From positions 1,922,001 through 1,986,000 of the forward strand of contig NZ_SNWR01000002.1 of NCBI RefSeq assembly GCF_004362215.1: DNA of 64,000 bases. The letters run 5' to 3'. The stretch comes from Paractinoplanes brasiliensis (GTDB lineage: Bacteria; Actinomycetota; Actinomycetes; Mycobacteriales; Micromonosporaceae). Made by a program: the position numbers and the translations under genes. Below the pieces are notes generated by a model that saw only the letters and a program-made list of their open reading frames with translations, had not been told where the DNA came from and did no database searches. Within the stretch, counting starts at the first letter, position 1, and every line of letters starts with the position of its first letter. Shown here in pieces: positions 35,562-44,526 of this stretch.

Positions 35562-35937
35562 GCCTCCTACCGCGAACACCGCAGCACAGGCCACGGACGG
35601 CACCGCCGCACCAACCACGAACGCGCAGCCCAAACAGGGAACGGCACCGCCGCACCAACCACGAACGCGCAGCCCAAACAGGGAACGGCACCGCCGCACC
35701 AACCACGAACGCGCAGCCCAAACAGGGAACGGCACCGCCGCACCAACCACGAACGCGCAGCCCATATAGGGAACGGCACCGCCGCACCAACCATGAACGC
35801 CGCGGCACAGCCGTTGGTGCGCTGCGACACGCCCATGCGCCGCATGACGCGCCACGAAGCCGTGGTAGTGCGGGCCTGAGTCGAGAGGGTCGTTGCGGTA
35901 CACACGACGAAGGCGCTGAGGCGTACGCCGTGGGGGT
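35562..35937. other. 376-bp intergenic region dominated by a tandem array
   Basis: Between the TetR and STAS stop codons. Holds the 44-bp array described separately. The remaining 140 bp show no gene. Convergent gene ends mean no promoter is needed here. Confidence 0.6.
35601..35800. repeat. 44-bp tandem repeat array, about 4.5 copies
   Basis: Copies start at 35601, 35645, 35689, 35733 and 35777 (last partial), unit beginning CACCGCCGCACCAACCACGA. The first three copies are essentially identical. Because 44 is not a multiple of 3, the same unit reads in all frames in turn, so the array is not protein-coding. There are no unique spacers, so it is not CRISPR. Confidence 0.92.
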
Positions 35938-36240
35938 TTACGGCTGTTCGGGGAACGTAGTTATGTCGTCGAGGCCGGCGATGGTCAGCACCGGGGCCAG
36001 CAGCCGGTTGGAGATCAGGCGGAGGTGGTCGACGTGGGGGAACAGGGCGGCCAGGCCCGCGCTGTCTATGTAGTCGACCGCGGTGAGGTCGACGGTGAAG
36101 GCGCCGCCCGCGTCGCGGCTGGTGTCGGTCAGGGCTGCGGCGAAGGAGGCGGAGTTGCTCATGTCGATCTCGCCGGCTGCCGTGAGCACGACGGCGCCGT
36201 CCGAGGTCCGGCCGGGGGTCAGGGTGAGTGGTGTGCTCAT
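35938..36240 (-). CDS. STAS-domain anti-sigma factor antagonist
   Basis: 100 residues with the STAS fold pattern: GAVVLTAAGEIDMSNSASFA, then FTVDLTAVDYIDSAGLAALF, where the Ser in DSAGL is the usual phosphorylation site. The start overlaps the stop of the large kinase/phosphatase gene (ATGA). That protein contains both an RsbW-like kinase domain and a PP2C phosphatase, either of which could set this protein's phosphorylation state. Confidence 0.92.
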   Translation of the reverse strand: MSTPLTLTPGRTSDGAVVLTAAGEIDMSNSASFAAALTDTSRDAGGAFTVDLTAVDYIDSAGLAALFPHVDHLRLISNRLLAPVLTIAGLDDITTFPEQP

Positions 36241-39200
36241 CGGGGGATCCTCGTTTGCAGGCCGACGATGGTGCCGGTGGCGCCGGTCGTCACGGTTACC
36301 TCGGTCATCATCGCCCGCATCAGGCTCAGCCCCCGGCCCCGGTGCGGGTTGGCGCCGGGCTGCGGGGTCTTCCACAGGCCGCTGTCGGTGATGGTCAGGT
36401 GCAGGTCGTTGGCGGTGGCCGCCGCCCGCAGCCGGATCAGGCCGCCGGGGAGCTGGCGGTGACCGTGCTCGATGGCGTTGGCGCAGGCCTCCCCCGCCGC
36501 CACCAGGACGTTCTGGGTGGTGGTGGGGTCGATGCCGCAGCGGGCCAGCCAGCCGCGGAGCATGGAACGCACGGTGGCCAGCCGGGTCGCCTCGGCGGGG
36601 AACTCCACCTCGAGCGGGCCGGGGTGACGGTAGAGCAGCAGGGCCACGTCGTCGTCGTAGCCGGTCTCGGGGGCCATGCTGTCCATCACCACCGACGCGA
36701 GATCCTCCAGAGTGGCCGACCGGGCCCGCTGCACGGCGTCCGCCGCGCGTTTGATGCCGGCGGTCAGCGGCTGGCGGCGGCGTTCGACCAGGCCGTCGGT
36801 GTACAGCAGCAGCGTCGCGCGCGCCGGCACCCGGTAGCGGGCCTCGGGCCGGGCGGCCGCCGAGTGCACGCCCAACGGCCGCGACCGGCCCTGGTCGAGC
36901 AGGTCGGTCTCGCCGTCGGCGTGGGTGACGACGGCCGGCGGGTGGCCCGCGCTGGCGTACGTCAGCTCGCCGGACGCCGGGTCGAGCACACCGCAGAAGA
37001 CCGTCGCGCACATGGCGCCGGGCAGCTGCACGGCGAACCTGTCGAGGGCCGTCAGGGTCTGCGCGGGGTCGGTGTTCTGCAGCAGCAGGGCCCGGCAGGC
37101 GCTGCGCAGCTGGCCCATCACGGTGGCCGCTTGCAGACCGTGCCCGACGCAGTCGCCGACCACGATGCCGATCCGGCCGTCGGCCAGCGGCACCGTGTCG
37201 TACCAGTCGCCGCCCACCTTGAGCGGGCGGGTCGCGGGCGCGTAGCGGACCACAAAACCGGCCGGCAGCTGGGCCGGGCCGAGGATCGCCCGTTGCAGGG
37301 CCAGGGCCGTCTCACGCTGCTGGTCGATCTGATGGATGCGGTGCAGTCCCTGGCCCAGGTGGCCGGCCAGCAGCGCCAGCAGGGTCTGGTCCTGCTCGGT
37401 GAAGGGGCGTTTCTCGGCCAGTTCGATCCGCAGCACCATCGCGCCGTCGGGGTGTTCGAGTGCTATCCCGGCGCCGCCGGCCTGTTCGGCGACCGGGGTG
37501 AGCAGGGGTTCGTCGCGCAGGACCAGCAGCGACTGACGGCGGCGTTCGCTCAGACCGTCCCAGCGGGCGGGGCCGTCGGTGGTGAGCACAGCGGGGTCGG
37601 CGCCGTCGCCGAAGACGGCCGCGAACACCCGGGTCGCCTGCCACAGCTCCTTGAGCGCGGGCAGCACCCCGGTCAGCGCGCCGGCCACGCTCTCGGCCTG
37701 CGACAGCCGGACGCTCAGCGCCGCCACCGCGCTTTCACGCTGCACGGCGTAGTGCTCGGCGGTGACGTCGCGGAACGTGCCGACGATGACCCGGCGGCCG
37801 GTGTCCGGGTCGACGACCTGGTTGAACGCCGCCGCGACCCACAGCCGGTGGCCGTCGCGGTGTTTGACCGGGATCGTGTAGCTGCCGTGGCTGCGCTCCA
37901 TCAGCAGCTCGAACGCCTCGGTCACCTGCTGGTGGCCCTCGGGGTCGGACTCGCGGTCGGGCCACCACGGATGCGTCGGCACGTACGGCAGACCTTCGGG
38001 GCCGAAACCGATCAGGTCGGTGAACGTCGAGTTCATCTCGATCACGGTGCCGTCCTCGTCGCAGACGAAGAACGCCTCCTGCAGCGAGTCGATCAGCGCC
38101 GTGCGCCAGCGGGCGTGGTGGTTGCGCAGCCGGGCAAGCTCCACGTTCGCCCGTACGCGGGCCAGCAGCTCGGCCGCCGAGAACGGTTTGACCAGGTAGT
38201 CGTCGGCGCCGGCCTCGAGGCCCTCGATGGAGGCTTCCTGCCCGGCGCGCGCCGACAGCAGCAGGACGGGGGTGCCCGCCGTACGGGGATCGGCTCGCAG
38301 AGCCCCGACGAGCTGGAGCCCGTCGAGGCGGGGCATCATCACGTCGCTGACGATCAGGTCGGGGTTGCGCAGCCGGGCTGCCTCAAGAGCGGCCTGGCCG
38401 TCCGGGACCGCCTGAACCGAGTGGCCGGCCGTGCGCAGCAGCCGGGTCAGATAGTCGCGCATGTCGGCGTTGTCGTCGGCGACCAGCACCGTCGCCGGCC
38501 GTCCGGAGGCCGCGGCTTCGGAGGCGCCCGGCGGTGTCTCAACAGCGGTGGGCGAGGAGGCGCCGGACGAGGAGGCTTCGGGAAAGTGGACGCCCGGAAG
38601 CCAGCGCAACGCCTCTTCGACGTACGGGTCGACGGCCGACGACAGCCGCGCCTCGCCGCCGGCCGGGGTGACGGCGTCGGGCGGCAGGTGGTCGGCGCCG
38701 AACCGCAGCCGGATGGTGAACGTGGTGCCCGCGCCGAGCACGCTGGTCGCCGTGATGGTGCCGTTGTGCAGTTCGACGAGCTCCTTGACCAGTGCGAGAC
38801 CGATGCCGCTGCCCTCGTTGGACCGCGAACGCGTGTTCCCGACACGGTGGAAGCGCTCGAACAGCTGCGGCATCTCGTCTTCCGACACCCCGACCCCGGT
38901 GTCGGCCACCGTGACCACGGCGGCTTCGCCCTCAGCCCGTACGGCGACGCGCACTCCCCCGGTGAAGGTGAACTTGAGCGCGTTGCTCAGCAGGTTGAGG
39001 ATGACTTTTTCCCACAGGCCGCGGTCGAGATACACCGGCTCGGGCAGCGGCGGGCAGTCCACCTGGAACGCCAGCCCGGCCCGCTCGATCGCCGAACGGA
39101 ACACGCTGGCCAGGTCGGCCGTGGCCGCCGCGAGGTCGACCGGGGAGAAGTGGGCCTGCATGCGGCCGGCCTCGATGCGCGAGAAGTCCAGCAGCGTGTT

Positions 39201-40367
39201 GACCAGCTTGCCCAGCCGCAGGCCGTTGCGGTGGATGACGTCGAGCTCGGCCCGGACGGCGTCGTCGGTGATGTCGGTACGGCCGCGCAGCTCGTCGACC
39301 GGGCCCATGATCAGCGTCAGCGGGGTGCGGAACTCGTGGCTGATGTTGGAGAAGAACGCCGTCTTGGCCCGGTCGAGCTCGGCCAGTTCCTCGGCCCGCC
39401 GCTGCTGCGCCTGATAGCTGCGGGCGCTGCCGATGCCGGCCGCCAGGTGACCGGCGACCAGCTCGATGAACCCGCGGTAGGCGTCGTCGAGGACGCGGAA
39501 GCGGTTGAGGCCGGCCACCATGAACCCGTACGGGATGTCGCCCTGCTGCAGCAACGGCACGAGCAGGGCCTGGACCGGGGGCTCGTGCAGGTCACCGGGC
39601 GGCAGCTCGGCGGGCAGATCCACAACGATCGGCTCGCCGTGCGACACCGCCGCCGCGGGCCACCGCGTCGGGTCGGCGAGGGGGTGCTCCGCCGGCAGGC
39701 CCGTGCTGCCGGCCAGCCGGGGCACGCCGTCGTCGAACATGTAGGTCAGCGTGAACGGCAGGTCGTTCGGGTTGCGGGCGAGCTGGGCAGCGGCGAACGC
39801 GAGCACCTGCTCCTCGGTGCGGATGACGTTGGGGTCCGACCCGAGGTCACGCAGCGTGGCCATCCGGCGTTCACCGATGACGCGTACGGTGTCCTCGCTG
39901 ACCACGCAGAGCATGCCGACCAGATCGCCGTCGTCGTCGCGCAGCGGGCTGTAGGAGAACGTGTGGTACGTCTCCTCTCGGTAGCCGGAGCGCTCCAGGA
40001 ACAGCAGCAGCCCCTCGTCCCAGGTGGCTTGGCCGGTGTCGAGCACGCTCAGGATGCGGGGGCCGATGTCGTCCCAGATCTCGGCCCAGACCTCGCTGGC
40101 GGGGCGGCCCAGCGCCCACGGATATTTGCTGCCCAGGGTGTCGTTGCGGTAGGCCGCGTTGCAGAAGAACGTCAGCTGCGGGCCCCACGCCATCCACATC
40201 GGGAAGCGCGACGACAGCAGGATGCTGACCGCGGTGCGCAGGCTCTGCGGCCACTGCGACGGCGGCCCGAGAGGCGTCTGCTCCCAGGCCACGGCCATGA
40301 GGTCACGGCCGACATCACCGCCACCCGCGAACACTTCCGCGCCGGCGGCCGTTTCCTCCCCACCCAT
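36237..40367 (-). CDS. Hybrid PAS/GAF sensor: histidine kinase, receiver, PP2C phosphatase and RsbW-like kinase in one chain
   Basis: 1376 residues. Order: PAS-like region (about 25-150), GAF (about 170-300), HisKA with SHEFRTPLT (about 343) and HATPase (EGSGIGLALVKEL). Next are a receiver with VADDNADMRDYL, the phospho-acceptor in LIVSDVMMP (about 674) and KPF, then a second PAS, a second GAF, and a SpoIIE-type PP2C with VGGDWYD (about 1055) and GDCVGHGLQAA. A C-terminal HATPase_c (VAAGEACANAIEHGH, about 1292) follows. No membrane span, so cytoplasmic. It joins two-component and partner-switching logic, and its neighbour is a STAS protein. Rich in possible inputs; the signal is unknown. Confidence 0.93.
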   Translation of the reverse strand: MGGEETAAGAEVFAGGGDVGRDLMAVAWEQTPLGPPSQWPQSLRTAVSILLSSRFPMWMAWGPQLTFFCNAAYRNDTLGSKYPWALGRPASEVWAEIWDDIGPRILSVLDTGQATWDEGLLLFLERSGYREETYHTFSYSPLRDDDGDLVGMLCVVSEDTVRVIGERRMATLRDLGSDPNVIRTEEQVLAFAAAQLARNPNDLPFTLTYMFDDGVPRLAGSTGLPAEHPLADPTRWPAAAVSHGEPIVVDLPAELPPGDLHEPPVQALLVPLLQQGDIPYGFMVAGLNRFRVLDDAYRGFIELVAGHLAAGIGSARSYQAQQRRAEELAELDRAKTAFFSNISHEFRTPLTLIMGPVDELRGRTDITDDAVRAELDVIHRNGLRLGKLVNTLLDFSRIEAGRMQAHFSPVDLAAATADLASVFRSAIERAGLAFQVDCPPLPEPVYLDRGLWEKVILNLLSNALKFTFTGGVRVAVRAEGEAAVVTVADTGVGVSEDEMPQLFERFHRVGNTRSRSNEGSGIGLALVKELVELHNGTITATSVLGAGTTFTIRLRFGADHLPPDAVTPAGGEARLSSAVDPYVEEALRWLPGVHFPEASSSGASSPTAVETPPGASEAAASGRPATVLVADDNADMRDYLTRLLRTAGHSVQAVPDGQAALEAARLRNPDLIVSDVMMPRLDGLQLVGALRADPRTAGTPVLLLSARAGQEASIEGLEAGADDYLVKPFSAAELLARVRANVELARLRNHHARWRTALIDSLQEAFFVCDEDGTVIEMNSTFTDLIGFGPEGLPYVPTHPWWPDRESDPEGHQQVTEAFELLMERSHGSYTIPVKHRDGHRLWVAAAFNQVVDPDTGRRVIVGTFRDVTAEHYAVQRESAVAALSVRLSQAESVAGALTGVLPALKELWQATRVFAAVFGDGADPAVLTTDGPARWDGLSERRRQSLLVLRDEPLLTPVAEQAGGAGIALEHPDGAMVLRIELAEKRPFTEQDQTLLALLAGHLGQGLHRIHQIDQQRETALALQRAILGPAQLPAGFVVRYAPATRPLKVGGDWYDTVPLADGRIGIVVGDCVGHGLQAATVMGQLRSACRALLLQNTDPAQTLTALDRFAVQLPGAMCATVFCGVLDPASGELTYASAGHPPAVVTHADGETDLLDQGRSRPLGVHSAAARPEARYRVPARATLLLYTDGLVERRRQPLTAGIKRAADAVQRARSATLEDLASVVMDSMAPETGYDDDVALLLYRHPGPLEVEFPAEATRLATVRSMLRGWLARCGIDPTTTQNVLVAAGEACANAIEHGHRQLPGGLIRLRAAATANDLHLTITDSGLWKTPQPGANPHRGRGLSLMRAMMTEVTVTTGATGTIVGLQTRIPR

Positions 40368-40592
40368 GGTGCGAGCACTCCCGTTTCGTCGACCGCGTCA
40401 CCAGGCCCGGCGCTTTGTCACATCGCACGATACTGAACGACCGACGTTCTGATGTCCTCCGGGCGGCTCGCCCTATACCCGGATCCGTGACGCTCACACC
40501 GCTTTCCGCCGCCTTTGCCTGACGCGGCGAACGGACCCCGGCACCGGTCGGGCCCGGGCGGGCGACGCTGACACCAGCGGGGCGGGCGACAC
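40368..40592. other. Intergenic region with imperfect direct repeats
   Basis: 225 bp, no gene seen. Contains GGGCGGGCGACGCTGACACC and a near copy, GGGCGGGCGACACTCACACC, plus a weaker third (GTGACGCTCACACCG), spaced about 23 bp or more. Also the promoter zone of the large hybrid kinase gene. Confidence 0.5.
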
Positions 40593-41318
40593 TCACACCG
40601 TTCGGGCGGGGCCGGATGCGTGACGCAGGGCGATCAGAGCGGCGGCCAGAAGCAGAATTCCCGGTACGGCGGGCCAGCGCGCCAGCTCCACGATCAGCAC
40701 GGCCGGGTACGGGAGCGGCGGGGTGGCTACACCGAGCAGGTCGAGCGTCGTCTGGGCGAGCAGCGGGACGAGCAGGGCCACCCCGACCACGGCGGTCTCG
40801 CGAATCACCGTACGCGAACGTGGGGTTTTGCCCGTTGCGAGGCGTCCTGCCCGCACTGTCAGCCAGGCGCCGAGGGTGGCCCCGGCCAGGCCCGCCAGCA
40901 CCGTCAACGTCGTGACCCACCAGGCCTGCCGTTTGAGCACGACGGTCCAGCCGGGGTAGACCTCCAGCGCGACGTCGCCCTTGACAGCGGTGAAGGCGTA
41001 CGAGTCGGGCAGGCCGTCCGTGGTCTGCCAGCCGGCGGCGGACGCGCGGGCCCGGGCGGCGGCGGTGTCGAGCGCGACCGGGCTGCGCGGCACGACCATC
41101 GGCGGGTGGGTCTCGCGGGCCATCAGGACGCTGCGCCAGGCGGGCGCCTCGTCGGGGAACGGGTCGAGGTCGGCCTGCAGCGGGACGCCGGGATGGACGA
41201 CCTGGGCCGCGGCGATCGGATCGGGGTCGGCCTGCGCGGATTCGGCGGCGGAGCGGGCGGCCAGGGCGGCGGGGAGGCCGAACAGGACGGCCCCCAGCAG
41301 GGCGAGCAGGTATTTCAT
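40593..41318 (-). CDS. Membrane protein of the PadR operon
   Basis: 241 residues. N-terminal signal-like segment (YLLALLGAVLFGLPAALAA), an exported domain of about 110 residues, then three membrane helices near the C-terminus (TTLTVLAGLAGATLGAWL, AVVGVALLVPLLAQ, VPGILLLAAALIAL). No family recognised. The start overlaps the previous stop (ATGA) with GAGG upstream. Probably acts with the preceding membrane protein under PadR control. Confidence 0.75.
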   Translation of the reverse strand: MKYLLALLGAVLFGLPAALAARSAAESAQADPDPIAAAQVVHPGVPLQADLDPFPDEAPAWRSVLMARETHPPMVVPRSPVALDTAAARARASAAGWQTTDGLPDSYAFTAVKGDVALEVYPGWTVVLKRQAWWVTTLTVLAGLAGATLGAWLTVRAGRLATGKTPRSRTVIRETAVVGVALLVPLLAQTTLDLLGVATPPLPYPAVLIVELARWPAVPGILLLAAALIALRHASGPARTV

Positions 41319-42358
41319 GCGGACGCCTCCTCGGGTCGGGGCGACCGGCCGGCGACCGCGGCGGTGATCAGAGCGACAGTCAGGAGCAGGAAGCCGAGCA
41401 GGCTGCAGCCGAAGCCGTAGGTGACGGAGAGCCACCAGAACGGCGCGCCGGGCGGGCCGCCGCTGAACGGCTCGTAGACCATCGCGGCCAGCCCGAGCAC
41501 CGACTGCGGCAGCAGCAGGACCAGGGCGAGCACCGCCGGTTCGCGCGACAGCGAGCGGGTCACACCGCCGGCTTGCTGGGTGCGGCGCGAGACCCAGCCG
41601 GTGACCAGCCAGCCGATCAGGGCGCCGGCGAGCAGGCCGGGGAGGCCGGCCAGGGTGATCCAGCCGGGGGTGAGGCGGTTGAGCTCGGCCTCGGCGTGGA
41701 ACGAGCCGGGCGGGGTGCCGACGACGTCGGTCTGGGTCTGGACGCTGAGCGCCAGGCCGTCGCGGGTGGCCGTGAAAGCGCGGCCGGTGTCGTCGATCTC
41801 GCCGGTGGCGATCATCGTGGGCCCGGTGACCTCGGCCTCGCCGACCTGCCAGCCCGCGGCGACGAGACGTTGCTGCGCCTGCGCCGTCCAGGCCGGGTAG
41901 TCGCCCTCGACGAAGTCGCCGGGGCCGATCCAGAGGGTGGTGAACGCGAAGTCCTCGTCGTGGCCGGAGAGCAGCACCTGGCCGAAGTTGCGCTCGGAGA
42001 CGTCGACGAACAGGCCGTCGCCGGCGGGCTCGGAGCTGGCCTCCAGCCCCGGGAACAGGGCTTGCTCGATCGCCTCGAGCCGGGTGCCGGTCGGGTAGGC
42101 GGGCGCGAACTCCCAGGCCAACCGGGCCGCCACCGCCGCGCCGACGAAGCCGGTGACCAGCGCGATCAGGGCGGCCAGCACGACCACGCCGCGGCTGGCG
42201 GGGCGGCCCAGACGGGCCCGCAGGCCGTGGCGCAGCAGGTTGAACGCCTCGCGGACGCCGGGGCGGGAGCGGCCGGCCTCGGCGAACGTGTCGAGCAGCT
42301 CGCCACGGCGGCGGCCGGGCGGGTAGGCCCGCACGAGCAGGCGATACGCGCGGCTCAT
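41315..42358 (-). CDS. Membrane protein with actinobacterial permease-prefix-like N-terminus
   Basis: 347 residues. The first 50 (YRLLVRAYPPGRRRGELLD) match the short cytoplasmic prefix found on many actinobacterial PadR-linked permeases. A membrane helix, an exported domain of about 140 residues and three more helices follow. Function unknown. Overlaps both neighbours by 4 bp, so padR and the two membrane genes form one unit. Confidence 0.78.
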   Translation of the reverse strand: MSRAYRLLVRAYPPGRRRGELLDTFAEAGRSRPGVREAFNLLRHGLRARLGRPASRGVVVLAALIALVTGFVGAAVAARLAWEFAPAYPTGTRLEAIEQALFPGLEASSEPAGDGLFVDVSERNFGQVLLSGHDEDFAFTTLWIGPGDFVEGDYPAWTAQAQQRLVAAGWQVGEAEVTGPTMIATGEIDDTGRAFTATRDGLALSVQTQTDVVGTPPGSFHAEAELNRLTPGWITLAGLPGLLAGALIGWLVTGWVSRRTQQAGGVTRSLSREPAVLALVLLLPQSVLGLAAMVYEPFSGGPPGAPFWWLSVTYGFGCSLLGFLLLTVALITAAVAGRSPRPEEASA

Positions 42359-42714
42359 GCCGTTGCCGGCCGGGTGGCGAGCGGCGTCTCCGGCCGGGTG
42401 GCGAGCTGGATCGACGCCGTGCGAACGTTGCGCTGAAGCCGGGCCGTCTCGGCCTCCAGCGCGGCCACCCCGCCCTCGGTGAGCCGGTAGTAGCGCCGGT
42501 CGCGGCCGTCGACCTTTTCGTCACGGTCGACCGCGACCAGGCCCTCGGCGTGCAGCCTGTCGAGGGCGGCATAGAGGGTGCCCGCCTGGAGCGTGACCTG
42601 GCCCTCGGAGAGAGCGGCCACCTCCTGGATGATCCCGTAGCCGTGCCGGGCCTGCTTGACCAGCGCGGTGAGAATCCAGAAGGTGGGTTCCCGCATCGGC
42701 TTCGTTTTCGCCAT
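42355..42714 (-). CDS. PadR-family transcriptional regulator
   Basis: 119 residues with the PadR winged helix: REPTFWILTALVKQARHGYG, LQAGTLYAALDRLHAEGLV and DGRDRRYYRLTEGG. Short C-terminal helix for dimerisation. First gene of a three-gene operon with ATGA overlaps, preceded by a good promoter. It likely regulates its own operon; ligand unknown. Confidence 0.93.
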   Translation of the reverse strand: MAKTKPMREPTFWILTALVKQARHGYGIIQEVAALSEGQVTLQAGTLYAALDRLHAEGLVAVDRDEKVDGRDRRYYRLTEGGVAALEAETARLQRNVRTASIQLATRPETPLATRPATA

Positions 42715-42721
42715 GCGAGGC

Positions 42722-42750
42722 AATATAAAGATGATCTGAGTATGCGTCAA
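42722..42750 (-). promoter_or_regulatory. Predicted promoter of the padR operon
   Basis: On the minus strand TTGACG (42750-42745) and TATATT (42727-42722) with an exact 17-bp spacer, 8 bp upstream of the padR ATG, a near-leaderless arrangement. The -35 box overlaps the stop codon of the amino-acid permease gene. Confidence 0.65.
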
Positions 42751-44180
42751 TCGACGCGCGTGGCGCCCATGTTCAGATAGACATCGGGGCGGCGCGACCG
42801 GGTCCACAGTCCGAGCGCTACGGCCACGGCGATGACCAGCAGGTGGATCCACGGCAGCGAGTTGATGACCGTCGAGGTGGTGCCCGTGATGGCCTCGTAG
42901 TTGGACAGCGCCAGGGTGGTGGCGGTGCCGACGCCGACGGTGGCCAGCGCGGGCGCGACGGTGTACTTCCAGCCGTACTGCTTGCGGCGCAGGAAGAAGA
43001 CGAACACGGCCAGCGAGGTCACGGTGATCAGGCTGAGGATGCCGACCGCCCCGACGCCGGTCAGCGACGTCGACAGGTTGATCAGCGGGTCCAGGCCGGC
43101 GACGGCGAACCCGAGCATGAGCAGGGTCATCACGCTGAAGCTGGTGAGCCCGGCGACGGTCGGCGACTTCCAGCGGGGGTGCGTCCGGGTCAGGGGACGC
43201 GGCATGAAACCGTCACGCGCCAGGGCGTACAGGTAACGGGAGGCCGCGTTGTGGAACGCCAGCACGCCCGCGAAGGCGCTGGTCACGATCAGGATCTGCA
43301 GCAGGTCGGTCCAAGCCTGCCCGACGAACGTGGTGCTCAGGCCGAACACGTAGTTGCCGGGGTCGGCGCCCGCCTGCTCGACACCGCCGCCGGCGATCAG
43401 CGCCCACGAGGTGACCACGAAGAACAGGCCGACGCAGAGCACCGCGCCGTAGGTGGCTCGGGGAACCGTACGGTCGGGGTCTCTCGCCTCCTCGGCGTAG
43501 ATCGCGGTGCCCTCGAAACCCTGGAACAACGAGAAACCGTAGATGAGCGCGACGCCGAGCGAGCCGGTGGTGAGGATCGTGCCGGGCGAGAACGCTTCGA
43601 GGCTGAACGCGCCGGCGCCCTGGCGGATCAGGATCGCGACGTCGAGCACCAGCACGGCGACACCCTCGGCGATCAGGGCGACGCCCAGCACCCCGGCGGC
43701 GACCGTGATGCGGAACCAGCCGAGCAGGCCGACGATCACCATGGCGGCCAGGCAGCACAGCCACCACGGCACGTCGATGCCGAAGAACTGGTCGAGCGAG
43801 AGGTTGGCGAAGAAGCCCAGCGCGCCCAGGGTGGCGGTGCCGACGCAGAGGTACGCGGTCAGGGCCACGTACGCGGCGGGCAGGCCGGCCAGACGTCCGA
43901 GGCCTTTGGTGATGAAGGCGTAGAAGGCGCCGGCGTTACGCACGTACGGGACCATGCGCGTGAACCCGATCGCGAACAGCAGCAGCGTGAGCGCGACGAT
44001 GACGAAGACGCCGGGGGTGCCCGCGCCCACGCCGAGCGCGATCGACAGCGGAATGAGCGCGACGGCGCCGGCGGCCGGAGCCACCGCTGCCATCACCATG
44101 AAGACGAGGTGGCCGGCGCCGAGAGTGCCACCGGCGAGGCCGGCCGCACGTGCGCCTGATGTTTCTGTGGTGGTCGCCAT
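42747..44180 (-). CDS. APC-family amino acid/amine permease
   Basis: 477 residues, about 12 membrane segments, with the APC opening LAGGTLGAGHLVFMVMAAVA and the conserved loop LFQGFEGTAIYAEEARDPDR. Lies 3' of the amine oxidase and small membrane protein genes in the same direction, so it likely imports the amine substrate oxidised by the cluster. Confidence 0.92.
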   Translation of the reverse strand: MATTTETSGARAAGLAGGTLGAGHLVFMVMAAVAPAAGAVALIPLSIALGVGAGTPGVFVIVALTLLLFAIGFTRMVPYVRNAGAFYAFITKGLGRLAGLPAAYVALTAYLCVGTATLGALGFFANLSLDQFFGIDVPWWLCCLAAMVIVGLLGWFRITVAAGVLGVALIAEGVAVLVLDVAILIRQGAGAFSLEAFSPGTILTTGSLGVALIYGFSLFQGFEGTAIYAEEARDPDRTVPRATYGAVLCVGLFFVVTSWALIAGGGVEQAGADPGNYVFGLSTTFVGQAWTDLLQILIVTSAFAGVLAFHNAASRYLYALARDGFMPRPLTRTHPRWKSPTVAGLTSFSVMTLLMLGFAVAGLDPLINLSTSLTGVGAVGILSLITVTSLAVFVFFLRRKQYGWKYTVAPALATVGVGTATTLALSNYEAITGTTSTVINSLPWIHLLVIAVAVALGLWTRSRRPDVYLNMGATRVD

Positions 44181-44184
44181 CGGG

Positions 44185-44526
44185 TCACCGTGGCAGACGC
44201 GCTGAGCTGCGCCGATGGGCCGGTCCGGTCAGCGGTCCGGAAATCGCGGCGAGCACGACCTGCCCGGCGGCCAGGGCCGGCATCAGCGCGCTGTGACTCG
44301 CGTGGCCCTCGGCGTGCAGCACGAGCATGAGGCAGCCGAGCACGATCATCGTCACGCGGTCGCCGGGCGACGTACGGCCACGCCAGCCGTGCCGGGAGCA
44401 GACCGCGCAGACGATCGACACCGCGAGCATGGGCGCGGCCGCCGCGCCGGTCGAGGCGACCAGCGCGGCGTGCACGAGGAGGCAGACCACCGACAGCGCG
44501 GCGGCGGCGCGGGCGATCAGTGGCAA
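44185..44526 (-). CDS. Small membrane protein of the amine oxidase cluster
   Basis: 113 residues, about three to four membrane segments (AAAALSVVCLLVHAALVAST, PMLAVSIVCAVCSRHG, VTMIVLGCLMLVLHAEGH). A TTG start at 44526 has GAGG 7 nt upstream and overlaps the oxidase gene end by 10 bp. His- and Cys-bearing membrane stretches could fit metal handling for the copper enzyme next door, but this is only a guess. Confidence 0.65.
   Translation of the reverse strand: MPLIARAAAALSVVCLLVHAALVASTGAAAAPMLAVSIVCAVCSRHGWRGRTSPGDRVTMIVLGCLMLVLHAEGHASHSALMPALAAGQVVLAAISGPLTGPAHRRSSARLPR

Noticed and set aside
35601..35800. Possible CRISPR array
   Set aside because: Copies abut directly with no unique spacers, the unit is a 44-bp direct repeat and no cas genes are present.
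35562..35900. Open frames through the 44-bp array (minus-strand SWLVRRCRSLFGL repeats)
   Set aside because: The same unit is read in three frames successively, giving artificial repeats; no start signal.
36228..40436. 1402-codon plus-strand frame opposite the hybrid kinase
   Set aside because: Low-complexity antisense shadow; all recognisable domains are on the minus strand.
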